A DNA stretch of 23,258 bases from an uncultured Alphaproteobacteria bacterium (GTDB lineage Bacteria > Pseudomonadota > Alphaproteobacteria > RF32 > CAG-239): positions 1-23,258 of the forward strand of contig CAKQRB010000029.1 in the NCBI GenBank assembly GCA_934271195.1. Direction: 5' to 3'. A program made the translations under genes and the position numbers. A model generated the notes under the pieces. It saw only the letters and a program-made list of their open reading frames with translations, was not told where the DNA came from and made no database searches. Positions 14,848-23,258 of this stretch are shown piece after piece (the first letter of the stretch is position 1; each line of letters begins with the position of its first letter).

Positions 14848-15564
14848 ATGCAGTTTAATGACGACGGTTATATCATCAATATGCGCAAACACGGTGAGAG
14901 TTCGTTAATTCTCACCGTGTTAACGCGAGAACACGGCAAAGTAACCGGTTATGTCAAAAACTGTCTTCACAAACGCAATCTGGGAATTTATCAGCTGGGA
15001 AACCGTCTGCAAATAAATGCTTATTCGCGTGTAGATGAAAATATGCTGAGCCTAAAAGCCGAACTTCTGGAGCCTTGCGCCGTTAACTTTATCAGCCATG
15101 CCGGCAAACTGGCGGCCTTGTCTTCATTATGCGAATTATGCAATGCCGCGATGCCTGAGCTCTCGCCTTTAGACAGATTTTTCTATTACATAGAAAGTTT
15201 TTTTAATCTGATAAATGAAGATAACTGGATAGCGCATTATTGTTTCTTTGAATTTTTTCTGTTAGATAATCTGGGCATCGGATTGGATCTGAGCGAATGC
15301 GCAGCCACCGGCACAACGGAAAATCTGGCTTATGTCTCGCCTAAAAGCGGTCGTGCCGTTTGTGAAGAAGCCGGTTTTATTTATAAAGAAAAGCTCTTTT
15401 CCTACCCGCGCTTTATCGTCACCGGCAATTATCGGCCGACATCGTCTGAAATGGCTGATTTGCTGAAGATGACCGAGTTTTTCCTCACAAAAAACTTTTT
15501 TCAAACTCACGGCTTGAAATTCCCGCAAAATCGTGCTAGTTTGCTTAACCAGTTAGAACTTTAG
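14848..15564 (+). CDS. recO: DNA repair protein RecO
   Basis: Helps RecR load RecA on SSB-coated gaps in the RecF pathway. The 238-aa protein begins with the conserved OB-fold pattern GYIINMRKHGESSLILTVLTREHGKVTGYVKN (about residues 7-38), followed by the helical middle and C-terminal part. Where many RecO proteins carry a four-Cys zinc site, only two Cys (ECAATG...AVCEEAG) are seen, so the zinc site is probably lost. The ATG follows the kdsA TAA with no gap and no separate Shine-Dalgarno, which points to coupled translation. parC follows 20 bases later, a common alphaproteobacterial order. Confidence 0.92.
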   Translation: MQFNDDGYIINMRKHGESSLILTVLTREHGKVTGYVKNCLHKRNLGIYQLGNRLQINAYSRVDENMLSLKAELLEPCAVNFISHAGKLAALSSLCELCNAAMPELSPLDRFFYYIESFFNLINEDNWIAHYCFFEFFLLDNLGIGLDLSECAATGTTENLAYVSPKSGRAVCEEAGFIYKEKLFSYPRFIVTGNYRPTSSEMADLLKMTEFFLTKNFFQTHGLKFPQNRASLLNQLEL

Positions 15565-15584
15565 AAGAATAAAACAGAGTAAAA

Positions 15585-17810
15585 ATGCCTGAAATTGTTG
15601 AAGAAAAAATCCGCAGTGTGGCCTTGGCTGAAGAACTGAGCAGCCGCTATTTGTCTTATGCCATGTCGACAATCGTTTCCCGTTCTTTGCCGGACGTTCG
15701 TGATGGTCTTAAACCCGTTCATCGCCGCTTGCTTTTTGCCATGCGTCAGCTGCATCTTGACCCTAAGTCAAGCTTCAAAAAATGCGCCCGCGTTGTGGGT
15801 GACGTTATCGGTAAATATCACCCGCATGGGGATTCCGCAGTTTATCAGGCTATGGCTCGTCTGGCACAAGATTTTTCGGTACGCTATCCGTTGGTTGACG
15901 GGCAGGGCAACTTTGGTAATATTGACGGAGATGGTCCGGCCGCCATGCGTTACACGGAAGCCCGACTGACCGAATTTGCCATGGCGTTGATGGAAGGGCT
16001 GAATGAGAACTCTGTTGACTTCAGAGAAACGTATGACGGAGAGGAAGATGAACCTGTCGTTATGCCGGCAGCCGTCCCCAATCTGTTGTGCAACGGAACT
16101 TCCGGTATTGCCGTCGGCATGGCCACCAATATTCCGCCGCACAATCTGAGTGAGGTTTGCGATGCGCTTCTTTATCAGATCGAAAATCCGGATTGCGAAA
16201 TCGAGCCTTTAGTCAAACGCTTGAAAGGCCCGGATTTTCCGACCGGCGGCATTATCGTGGACAACTTTGCAAACATTTTGGAAACCTACAAAACCGGCCG
16301 CGGTTATTTTCGCATCCGAGCCCGCTGGGAAACAGAAGACTTAAGCCACGGCCAATATCAGATAGTCATTAAGGAAATTCCATATCAGGTTCAAAAATCC
16401 AAACTGATTGAAAAAATTGCCTCTCTGCTTCAGGAGAAAAAACTTCCGTTACTGAACGATATCCGTGATGAATCGACCCATGATGTCCGTATTGTACTGG
16501 AGCCCAAAAACCGCGCTGTTGATGCTAAACTTCTGATGGAACACCTGTTCAAAAACACGGATTTGGAAATTCGGTTCAGTATGAACATGAACGTTTTGGA
16601 TTCCGACGGCGTACCGCGGGTAATGAGTATTCAGGAAGTTCTGCGCGAATTTTTAAATCATCGTATGATTGTGTTAAAACGCCGTTCCAATTTCCGGCTT
16701 GATAAGATTAACGCCCGCATGGAAATCCTGTCCGGCTATCTGATTGCTTATATTAATCTTGATGAAATCATTCGTATTATCAGGGAAGAAGACGACCCAA
16801 AAGCCAAAATGATCGCCGACTTTAAACTGACTGAAAATCAGGCGGAAGCCATTTTAAATATGAAGCTGCGCAATTTGCGCAAGCTGGAAGAAGCAGAGAT
16901 TAAAGACGAATATGACACGCTTGCCGCCGAAAAAGGTGAACTGGAAAGCCTGTTGGCTAGCGAGATAAAAATGTGGGAAGCCGTTGCTGCGGAAATTAAA
17001 GTAACCAAAGAAAAATTCGGCAAAAAGACTGCTCTCGGCCGCCGCCGCACCGAATTTGCCGAAGTCCCCGACGATATTGAGGTTCCGGTCGAAGCCTTTG
17101 TCGAAAAAGAACCGATTACAATTATCTTGTCCCAAAAAGGCTGGATCAGATGTATCAAAGGTCATTCGGATTTGAATGAAGAATTTAAATTCAAAGATGA
17201 TGACTCGCTTCTCAAAGCCATCCATGCCCAGACGACGGACAAAATCATATTGTTTGACACTTCCGGCAAGTTCTTTAATGTTTCCGGCAGCGAGATCCCG
17301 AGCGGACGCGGCTTTGGTCAGCCGTTACGCCTGATGATTGACCTGGGCAATAATGATAATATATGTGATATGTTTGTTTTTGAGCCCAAAGCGCAATACC
17401 TGATTGCTTCCAACACCGGCAAAGGCTTTTTGGTCGATGAAAACCACATCATTGCTCAAACCCGCAACGGCCGCAAGATTATGAACCTCGGCGATAACGA
17501 AACGACAATCTTCTGCAAAAAAATCACCGGCGATATGGTTGCCGTTATTGGTGATAACCGCAAGCTTCTTGTCTTTAAGGTTGAAGAAATTCCGACAATG
17601 GCGCGCGGCCGCGGCGTAACGCTGCAAAAGTACAAGGACGGCGGACTGTCAGATCTTCAAATCTTTAATGAAGCGGATGGCTTTGTCTATAGTCGCGCCG
17701 GCGGCACAAAAACAGAAACCGAACTGTTGTCATGGCTTGGTCACCGCGGACAAGTCGGAAAACTGGCACCGTTCGGCTTTCCGAAAAGCAATAAATTTTT
17801 GAAAGACTAA
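15585..17810 (+). CDS. parC: DNA topoisomerase IV subunit A
   Basis: Breaks and reseals both DNA strands, with ParE, to unlink daughter chromosomes. It is 741 aa, typical for alphaproteobacterial ParC. The N-terminal domain has LPDVRDGLKPVHRRLLFAM, the GKYHPHGDSAVYQAM helix, PLVDGQGNFGNIDGDGPAAMRYTEARL with catalytic Tyr123, and GIAVGMATNIPPHN. The C-terminal part is a reduced propeller with weak repeats. No GyrA-box was seen, which favours ParC over GyrA. In the drug-contact helix, the residue matching E. coli Ser80 is Ser84, but the one matching Glu84 is Gln88. Shine-Dalgarno is weak. Confidence 0.95.
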   Translation: MPEIVEEKIRSVALAEELSSRYLSYAMSTIVSRSLPDVRDGLKPVHRRLLFAMRQLHLDPKSSFKKCARVVGDVIGKYHPHGDSAVYQAMARLAQDFSVRYPLVDGQGNFGNIDGDGPAAMRYTEARLTEFAMALMEGLNENSVDFRETYDGEEDEPVVMPAAVPNLLCNGTSGIAVGMATNIPPHNLSEVCDALLYQIENPDCEIEPLVKRLKGPDFPTGGIIVDNFANILETYKTGRGYFRIRARWETEDLSHGQYQIVIKEIPYQVQKSKLIEKIASLLQEKKLPLLNDIRDESTHDVRIVLEPKNRAVDAKLLMEHLFKNTDLEIRFSMNMNVLDSDGVPRVMSIQEVLREFLNHRMIVLKRRSNFRLDKINARMEILSGYLIAYINLDEIIRIIREEDDPKAKMIADFKLTENQAEAILNMKLRNLRKLEEAEIKDEYDTLAAEKGELESLLASEIKMWEAVAAEIKVTKEKFGKKTALGRRRTEFAEVPDDIEVPVEAFVEKEPITIILSQKGWIRCIKGHSDLNEEFKFKDDDSLLKAIHAQTTDKIILFDTSGKFFNVSGSEIPSGRGFGQPLRLMIDLGNNDNICDMFVFEPKAQYLIASNTGKGFLVDENHIIAQTRNGRKIMNLGDNETTIFCKKITGDMVAVIGDNRKLLVFKVEEIPTMARGRGVTLQKYKDGGLSDLQIFNEADGFVYSRAGGTKTETELLSWLGHRGQVGKLAPFGFPKSNKFLKD

Positions 17811-17847
17811 GCCTTCTTGGTCTTTCTTTTTTAGAAAGGATAACAAT

Positions 17848-18027
17848 ATGGCTGAAATCTTGTTTGAATTTAAAAGAAGCGGCAAAGTTGTCAAAGTCAG
17901 CGCCATAGAACCGGAAACCCAAACCGAAATCTGCGTTGTAGTTCCGGCCGATTTGTCTGTCGATGAAATGAAGCTACAGGCCGCTAAAAGATTAAATTAT
18001 GTCTTAAAGAAAAAAGCCGCGGAATAA
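17848..18027 (+). CDS. Small conserved protein after parC (DUF6898-like)
   Basis: This 59-aa basic protein (MAEILFEFKRSGKVVKVSAI ... VPADLSVDEMKLQAAKRLNYVLKK) starts 37 bases after parC with AGAAAGGA about eight bases before the ATG. The first half looks like two beta strands and the second like a helix. Small proteins of this form (FEFKR-x-G-x-VVKVSAID) are seen in alphaproteobacteria. I recall the name DUF6898 but could not check it. Function is unknown. The Shine-Dalgarno lies in a short hairpin (CTTTCT/AGAAAG), which may tune translation. Short length and good frame statistics make it a real gene. Confidence 0.8.
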   Translation: MAEILFEFKRSGKVVKVSAIEPETQTEICVVVPADLSVDEMKLQAAKRLNYVLKKKAAE

Positions 18028-18122
18028 CGGTGGAAAGAAACAAAATAATATTTAAAAAAGCAAAAAAATAAGCTAAACTCAGCCCCAAGGGAAAATATTT
18101 TTAAATTTGGGGAAAATTAAAT

Positions 18123-21100
18123 ATGGCAAATCAACCGGTTGAGGATAAATCTGGACAGGAAAGCCGTCTTCCTGCTTATATGACTATGCCGCAAAAAAAC
18201 AACATTGCCGAAACTGAAGAAAATATGTCTTGGATGGCTGGCAACCTCCATCGCCTGATGATCTGGATAAGTCTCGGCTGGTTCGGTATTGTGCTGATTT
18301 ACATTACCCAGTTTTTCGGCTGGTCCAACCTGTTTCTGATGATGCCGGACGAATTCGGCGGCTTTCTTGCAGGCGTAACGCTGCCGCTGGCCGTCATCTG
18401 GGTTGTCATTGCCTATATTGACCGCGGTACGAATTTCAAGCAGGAAGCCAGACTGCTTCGGACATATATGAACAATCTGGTTTATCCGTCCGATGCTTCC
18501 GGCGCCGAAACCGCTCAGGCCATGGCTGATGCCATCCGCGCTCAGGTACAGGAACTTCACGAAGTCACCAGACAAGCCACGGAACAAACCGAATTTATCA
18601 AAAATGAGCTCGGTAATCGGGTTGATGACTTTGCCAAGCTCGTTGGCGCCCTTGATAACTATTCTTCAAATACTCTGATTGAATTGAATGAAAACGTTAA
18701 AAATCTTGTAAAAAGCTTTGATTATGTTTCTGACAAGGCTGCTTCATCAAGCGACAATCTCAGGTCACAAGCCTCAGAGTTTTTATTGGTTCAAAATCAG
18801 TTTCAAAATAATATCGGCGAATTGTTCAATAACCTTGCCCCGCGTCTGCAGGAACTTCAAAATTCCGGACTGTTGCTTAAAAGCATTTCTGATGAAGCCG
18901 GAAGCCGGATGGCCAAAGCTAATGAACTTATGCTTGAGTTCAATGACCGTGCGGCTAAAAATGCCGGCTATATTACTGATGCCGTTTCGGCTCAAGCCGG
19001 CAAACTTGATGCCGTGGCTCAATCTGCCGCCGCCGGCACAGAAAGGACTTACCAATTGATCGAAAAGGGCGTAAACAGATTGGAAGAAATCCTGAGAAGA
19101 CAAGGCGATATTGCAGATCAGAACAGCCAACGGCTTGACAAAAATGTCGAGCAGCTTTCTCAAAAGATTCGGGCTCAGGGAGAAGAACTCAGTATGGAAG
19201 TTGAAAAAATTATTGCCCGTACCAACGCCATCAGTGAAACTATTAATACGCAGGTTGAAGGGCTGCATAATGTCTCCGATAATATTTCTGGCGAGCTGGA
19301 AGAGGTTGATACCCGCTTGAATATGCAGGTAAATCGCCTACAGGATCTGCGTAACAACTCAGTCGCGTCTTTGGATGATATGGTTCGCAGTCTTGATGAC
19401 AAAAATACCCGCTTTATGGAGAGTGTAGATGCTTCTATTGCCAAAACCAATGAAGCGCTTGCCGGATTGGAACTTCATAAAGAAAATATCCGCCGAATTT
19501 CGGAAGAGGCCGAAACCTCCGTTAAAGGTGTTGATGCCGTTATGGTCGAAAAAGCCAATAATCTGCGCCAAACCGCCGAACAGGCTTGCGCAATGCTGGC
19601 AGAAACCGGTGAGGTTATGCAGAAATTTGCAGCTGGAATTACGGAGGCTTCTTCAATCGTTGAAACGCAAAGCCGTGTCAGCGAAGCCTCTTTATCGCAA
19701 CAGCAACGCTATATTACATCATCGGTTACCAAATTGGAAGAAATCAAATCCGAACTCAAGCATCAGGTTGACGAACTGCTCAAAACGGCAGGCACTATTG
19801 ATGAAAGCGCCTCCGCATCTGTTATCAGTCTTAAAGAGCAAATGGCCGAGGCTTTGCATGTTTGTGAAAATGTTATCTCCAAAACACAAGGTCTTAATGA
19901 TAATTTGCAGTTGCAGCGTGAAACCCTTGATGTGGCGACAACTCAGACCGTGTCTAAAGCTTCACAGTTTGAAGATATTATCAAAACGCAGGTTGCGGGA
20001 CTTGATAAAGTTTCTCAAAGTCTTGAAGAACGTGCCAACGGCATATCAGATACCCTTGACAGGCATATAGTCGCTCTTGATAAAAATACGACTGCCTCGC
20101 TTGAAAGCGTGATAAAGGCAACGATTTCATTTGAAAAACAAAATGAAATATTAAGAACAACAACGGAAAGCACTGTAAACCATGTTGCGGAAGTGGTTCA
20201 AGTCCTTGACGAAAAAGCCGAAGCAATTAATATTTTGTTCAAAAATCAGGAAGACGCATTCTTTGACGTTTGCGACAAGATTTCTGAAAACACCAACAAC
20301 ATTGGTACCTCACTCAAAAAACAGGTCGGAATTATCGAGCAAAGCTCAGATCGTGTCTTCTCACGTATGGCAATTTTGGAAGAAAACTTTAGCAAACAAG
20401 TTGATTCCATCATGCAGGATTCTGACAAATCCATTGATAAGCTAACTGAAATTGATAAAATGTTCAGCAATCAAAAACAACAAATTCAGGATAATATGAC
20501 CGCAATTTGCAATCAGATTGCAGAAATTTCCCAATCATTCCATAATAAGGTCGAAGATTTTACAATCATTGTAAAAGACGTGTCCAAAGAAGCCGGAAAC
20601 ACGACCGAAAGCATTATGAAAAACTGTTCTCATATTAAGGAAGCTGAAACATCTTTGGTCGAAAACACCAAAAAGCTCTCTGTAACATTGGAAAGTCATA
20701 GCAAAACTCTGGAAGAAAATATCGGCAAAGTTCGTTCGCAAAGTGAGCTGATTAAAAATTCGCTGGACCATCAAAAAGACAGTCTTTCCGACATTGCCAA
20801 TGTCGTGTCAACTCAGGCGCGTCTGGGTGAAAACTCTATTGCTCAGCAGTATAAGATATTGTCCGACGTTTCGTTAGAAGTTGCAAAACGCATGAACGAT
20901 ATTAATGCACAATTTAAAGAAAACATTGACAATGTTACGGATAGCACCTCCAAAATCGCTTATGAATTTGATGTGCTGAGCGATAAGATAATTTCCGCAG
21001 GAGAGAACGTGACAAAAACGACCAAACTATCGCTTAAGAGCTTGGAGCAGGCTAATATGGTCCTAACCCAGACCAGTGACGATATGAACGCCTGCGTAAA

Positions 21101-22124
21101 TAAGTCCGTTGCCCAGATTGGAAATTCAGCCAAAGAATATGAAAAATACATTGCCGGATTTAATACCGTTACGGCTGAGGCCAGCACCGGCGTGGTTGAG
21201 ATCAACAACCTGATTGCGGAACAAAGCAATAAGATGATGAACATCTCTGGTGATACCAAAAAACTGGTTGATTGCTTTAACACAGTTCTTAATGACACAT
21301 CGCTGGAGTTGTCAAAACGAGCCAATGAGGCTTTTGACAAGGTTAAAGGACTCGGTAAGAATCTGAAAGATTTGAGCCTGCAGGTTGGCGAAACAGCAAA
21401 AATGAGTTCAATTCATATGGAAAACGCCAGCGATAAAATCCGCGCCACAATTTCTGAGGTTGCTTCCAATGCCGAGCGGATTTCCAACGAGATTCGTTCT
21501 TCCGGCGAAGTTTTCCTGCAACAATCCAATGTTTTGGTTGCAGTATCGGAAGAAACTGTCAAGAAAATGCAGACCACAATGGAAGGACTGACATCTACCG
21601 CCCACAGTTTTGAGAATAAAACCGGCAACATTGTTCAAAAGTCGGAAAAATTCAGCGAAATGTTCCAAACACAGCTGAAAACACTGCTGGAAACTTCGGA
21701 AAAGGCCGAAAACAAACTAGACAGCATGAAGAAAACATATCAGACAATCATGGTTGACACCTTCCTGAAAGATGCCGCTTTTATGATTGAAAAACTCCAA
21801 ACCATGGCTGTTGACATCAATCGTCTGTTCAATCCGAACATTGAAGAAGATTTGTGGAAGAAGTTCTATAACGGCGATACCGGCGTATTTGCCCGCTACC
21901 TGAACAAAACCATAAGCAAACAGCAAATCAGCGCTATTCGCGGTGCTTATGAAAGCGATTCTGACTTCCGTACGCTGGTCACGCGCTACCTGAACGACTT
22001 TGAGGGGCTTATTGCCCAAGCCAAAAACAATGAACGTTCTGGCCTGCTGCTGTCCGTCTTTTCCGGCTCCGATGTCGGAAAGCTGTACTTTATTCTGGCC
22101 AAAGCAATGGATCGTGTAAACTGA
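18123..22124 (+). CDS. Giant two-TM coiled-coil protein, TipN-like polarity scaffold?
   Basis: The 1333-aa protein has two membrane helices near the N-terminus (about residues 43-62 and 79-98) and then about 1100 residues of coiled coil, rich in Glu, Gln, Asn, Ser and Lys, with loosely repeated units such as NTQVEGLHNVSDNI and KTQVAGLDKVSQSL. It ends in a compact module (about 1213-1333) with DAAFMIEKLQTMAVDINRLF, LWKKFYNGDTGVFARYLNK, FRTLVTRYLNDFEGL and GSDVGKLYFILAKAMDRV. This layout fits alphaproteobacterial TipN, which marks the new pole, though that protein is shorter (about 880 aa). The TipN link is inferred. It could instead be a chemoreceptor-like or cell-division scaffold; no HAMP or MCP signalling tip was seen. 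The ribosome site overlaps a CCCCAA/TTGGGG hairpin (18083-18112). Confidence 0.72.
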   Translation: MANQPVEDKSGQESRLPAYMTMPQKNNIAETEENMSWMAGNLHRLMIWISLGWFGIVLIYITQFFGWSNLFLMMPDEFGGFLAGVTLPLAVIWVVIAYIDRGTNFKQEARLLRTYMNNLVYPSDASGAETAQAMADAIRAQVQELHEVTRQATEQTEFIKNELGNRVDDFAKLVGALDNYSSNTLIELNENVKNLVKSFDYVSDKAASSSDNLRSQASEFLLVQNQFQNNIGELFNNLAPRLQELQNSGLLLKSISDEAGSRMAKANELMLEFNDRAAKNAGYITDAVSAQAGKLDAVAQSAAAGTERTYQLIEKGVNRLEEILRRQGDIADQNSQRLDKNVEQLSQKIRAQGEELSMEVEKIIARTNAISETINTQVEGLHNVSDNISGELEEVDTRLNMQVNRLQDLRNNSVASLDDMVRSLDDKNTRFMESVDASIAKTNEALAGLELHKENIRRISEEAETSVKGVDAVMVEKANNLRQTAEQACAMLAETGEVMQKFAAGITEASSIVETQSRVSEASLSQQQRYITSSVTKLEEIKSELKHQVDELLKTAGTIDESASASVISLKEQMAEALHVCENVISKTQGLNDNLQLQRETLDVATTQTVSKASQFEDIIKTQVAGLDKVSQSLEERANGISDTLDRHIVALDKNTTASLESVIKATISFEKQNEILRTTTESTVNHVAEVVQVLDEKAEAINILFKNQEDAFFDVCDKISENTNNIGTSLKKQVGIIEQSSDRVFSRMAILEENFSKQVDSIMQDSDKSIDKLTEIDKMFSNQKQQIQDNMTAICNQIAEISQSFHNKVEDFTIIVKDVSKEAGNTTESIMKNCSHIKEAETSLVENTKKLSVTLESHSKTLEENIGKVRSQSELIKNSLDHQKDSLSDIANVVSTQARLGENSIAQQYKILSDVSLEVAKRMNDINAQFKENIDNVTDSTSKIAYEFDVLSDKIISAGENVTKTTKLSLKSLEQANMVLTQTSDDMNACVNKSVAQIGNSAKEYEKYIAGFNTVTAEASTGVVEINNLIAEQSNKMMNISGDTKKLVDCFNTVLNDTSLELSKRANEAFDKVKGLGKNLKDLSLQVGETAKMSSIHMENASDKIRATISEVASNAERISNEIRSSGEVFLQQSNVLVAVSEETVKKMQTTMEGLTSTAHSFENKTGNIVQKSEKFSEMFQTQLKTLLETSEKAENKLDSMKKTYQTIMVDTFLKDAAFMIEKLQTMAVDINRLFNPNIEEDLWKKFYNGDTGVFARYLNKTISKQQISAIRGAYESDSDFRTLVTRYLNDFEGLIAQAKNNERSGLLLSVFSGSDVGKLYFILAKAMDRVN

Positions 22125-22139
22125 CAACAGGATTAGAAG

Positions 22140-22703
22140 ATGCAGATTTCTACGGCTGAATATAGCTTGAACCGCATATATGATGAAATTTCATCATCAG
22201 TCAGCCGTTTGTCTGCTAAGAAAGAAATAAGCACCTCTTTTTCTTATAAAAAGCAAACAGAACAATCTTCCGAAAAGGTCTCGACTGACTTTAGCTTTCT
22301 TAATATCGGCTACCTGTCTCCGAGTTCGGCTTTCACCCTGCAAAAATTCATTTCTCAGCCGCCAGCGCTGCAATCAGAACAACAAAAAGCGAATAAACAA
22401 GAAGTTGAAAAAGATAATTCAGGTAAGGTATTAAATAACGAATTACAACAGATTGAAAAAAATGATTTTTTAGACGAATTGCAGCTTTTTCTGCCGCAAT
22501 ATTCCGCTCAGCATATCAGTAACATTTACAAGAGCGGCACAACGGTCATTGCCAACGACAACTGGCTGCAAAATTTTAATACGGTGCAAAATATAAAATA
22601 CGCCAGCGAAGCTTATAATTTCGTCTTTAATATCAATAATGAGCCCAAAATTGTCATAGATTTTATGCACCCAAACAATCGGAGCTTTGATTTTAGAATA
22701 TGA
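22140..22703 (+). CDS. Hypothetical protein, 187 aa
   Basis: Not recognised. It begins 15 bases after the giant coiled-coil gene (AGGAT upstream) and ends in an ATGA overlap with dusB, so it belongs to the same transcription unit. No signal peptide or membrane helix. The first half is low-complexity, rich in Ser, Gln and Lys (for example QSEQQKANKQEVEKD), and probably disordered. The second half may form a small folded domain with aromatic motifs (FLPQYSAQHISNIYKSG, NWLQNFNTVQNIKYASEAYNFVFNI, KIVIDFMHP). By position it may work with the coiled-coil protein, but nothing in the sequence shows that. Confidence 0.75.
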   Translation: MQISTAEYSLNRIYDEISSSVSRLSAKKEISTSFSYKKQTEQSSEKVSTDFSFLNIGYLSPSSAFTLQKFISQPPALQSEQQKANKQEVEKDNSGKVLNNELQQIEKNDFLDELQLFLPQYSAQHISNIYKSGTTVIANDNWLQNFNTVQNIKYASEAYNFVFNINNEPKIVIDFMHPNNRSFDFRI

Positions 22704-23258
22704 TTGGTAACATGAATTTCAAAAGCCGAATTTTTCTGGCGCCTATGGCCGGAATTACAGACCGACCGATGCGCAGGCTGATTGCGTCGCTCGGTGCTGG
22801 TAACATTGTTTCTGAAATGGTTGCCGTCAATGCTTTGCAGCGCCGCAACCCCAAAAGCTACCGGATTGCCGATGTCCGAGATGAAGATTATCCGGTCATT
22901 GTGCAGCTTGTCGGCGGCGAACCGGAACTGTTTGCCGAGGCAGCCAAACTGGTGGCTGACCTGGGGGCAGCTTCTCTTGATATTAATATGGGTTGTCCTG
23001 TCAAGAAAATTGTCAATAACAACTCTGGTTCGGCATTGCTTAAAGATTTGCCGCGGGCCGGAAAAATTATAGAAAGCGTCATACGGGCTACTCCGTTGAA
23101 AGTCAGCGTCAAATTCCGTAAAGGCTGGGATAACAATCATGTCAACGCCGTTGATACCGCGCGTATGTGCGAGCAGAGCGGGGCGGCTTATATTACAATT
23201 CACGGCCGGACACGCAGCGACTTCTATTCCGGTATTGCTGATTGGGACTGTATTGCCG
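22700..23258 (+). CDS. dusB: tRNA-dihydrouridine synthase DusB (3' partial)
   Basis: Reduces uridine to dihydrouridine in the tRNA D-loop, using FMN and NADPH. The frame is open to the window edge (186 codons, about half of the usual length). Family motifs are the N-terminal FMN-binding IFLAPMAGITDRPMRRLI, then PVIVQLVGGEPELFAEAAKL, INMGCPVKKIVNNNSGSALL with catalytic Cys99, VKFRKGWD, and the ITIHGRTR loop. ATG 22700 overlaps the previous stop as ATGA, which suggests coupled translation; ATG 22712 is an alternative. In many alphaproteobacteria dusB precedes the ntrBC nitrogen regulators; what follows here lies outside the window. Confidence 0.95.
   Translation, partial: MIGNMNFKSRIFLAPMAGITDRPMRRLIASLGAGNIVSEMVAVNALQRRNPKSYRIADVRDEDYPVIVQLVGGEPELFAEAAKLVADLGAASLDINMGCPVKKIVNNNSGSALLKDLPRAGKIIESVIRATPLKVSVKFRKGWDNNHVNAVDTARMCEQSGAAYITIHGRTRSDFYSGIADWDCIA

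Noticed and set aside
13780..14892. Long minus-strand frame of 370 codons opposite kdsA
   Set aside because: It is the antisense shadow of kdsA, whose motifs are unmistakable. It has no family similarity and no ribosome site.
15585..17810. GyrA instead of ParC
   Set aside because: The length, lack of a GyrA-box motif in the C-terminal region, and position after recO favour ParC.
18083..18112. Riboswitch before the giant coiled-coil gene
   Set aside because: Only one simple CCCCAA/TTGGGG hairpin is present; no known aptamer layout is visible.
18123..22124. Chemotaxis receptor (MCP) reading of the coiled-coil protein
   Set aside because: It has no HAMP domain and no conserved signalling hairpin tip. 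The C-terminal globular module does not fit an MCP.
1..23258. CRISPR array, rRNA operon or prophage
   Set aside because: No regularly spaced repeats, rRNA sequence or phage structural genes were seen anywhere in the window.

Overview
The window looks like a chromosomal segment of a low-to-mid GC alphaproteobacterium, most likely an uncultured host-associated (gut-type) lineage. The evidence is the gene order ppiD (divergent) / tpiA-secG-pyrG ... kdsA, then recO-parC, a small protein typical of the position after parC in alphaproteobacteria, and a dusB start. Protein matches were made by eye only; no database search was possible.

Layout. (1) 1-1573 is an accessory, gene-poor stretch. It holds the tail of one Cys-rich secreted protein, a 33-bp tandem repeat, a complete Cys-rich secreted paralogue, a tRNA-like 3' fragment on the minus strand, an intact tRNA-Arg(UCU), and two roughly 90-bp direct repeats that begin in the tRNA 3' end and flank a multi-hairpin stretch that could be a small RNA. 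(2) 1574-3125 carries an unknown soluble protein (minus), a secreted LprI/DUF1311-type protein (plus), a probable IS3-family remnant and two terminators. (3) 3132-8060 is the housekeeping block: the periplasmic folding factor PpiD (minus), then triosephosphate isomerase, SecG and CTP synthase (plus). (4) 8061-13998 separates pyrG from kdsA, which are usually close together in alphaproteobacteria. It contains an AT-rich GNAT acetyltransferase, the C-terminal stump of a radical-SAM SPASM protein, a MATE exporter, a SulP anion transporter, a CxxC membrane protein and a PagP-type lipid A palmitoyltransferase. The same 25-bp IS-end-like motif lies near each edge of this insert. (5) 13999-18027 holds kdsA, recO, parC and a 59-aa protein, closely packed on the plus strand. 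(6) 18123-23258 holds a 1333-aa two-TM coiled-coil protein resembling TipN-type polarity scaffolds, a 187-aa unknown protein, and dusB, which starts with an ATGA overlap and runs off the window.

How the genes fit together. KdsA (KDO synthesis), PagP (outer-leaflet lipid A acylation), PpiD and SecG (secretion and folding) indicate a Gram-negative envelope with KDO-containing LPS. The best candidates for new biology are the PagP with an altered hydrocarbon-ruler residue, the large TipN-like scaffold with a conserved C-terminal module, the SPASM stump next to a GNAT gene, the Cys-rich secreted family, and the IS-end-like motifs that sit at genome rearrangement points.
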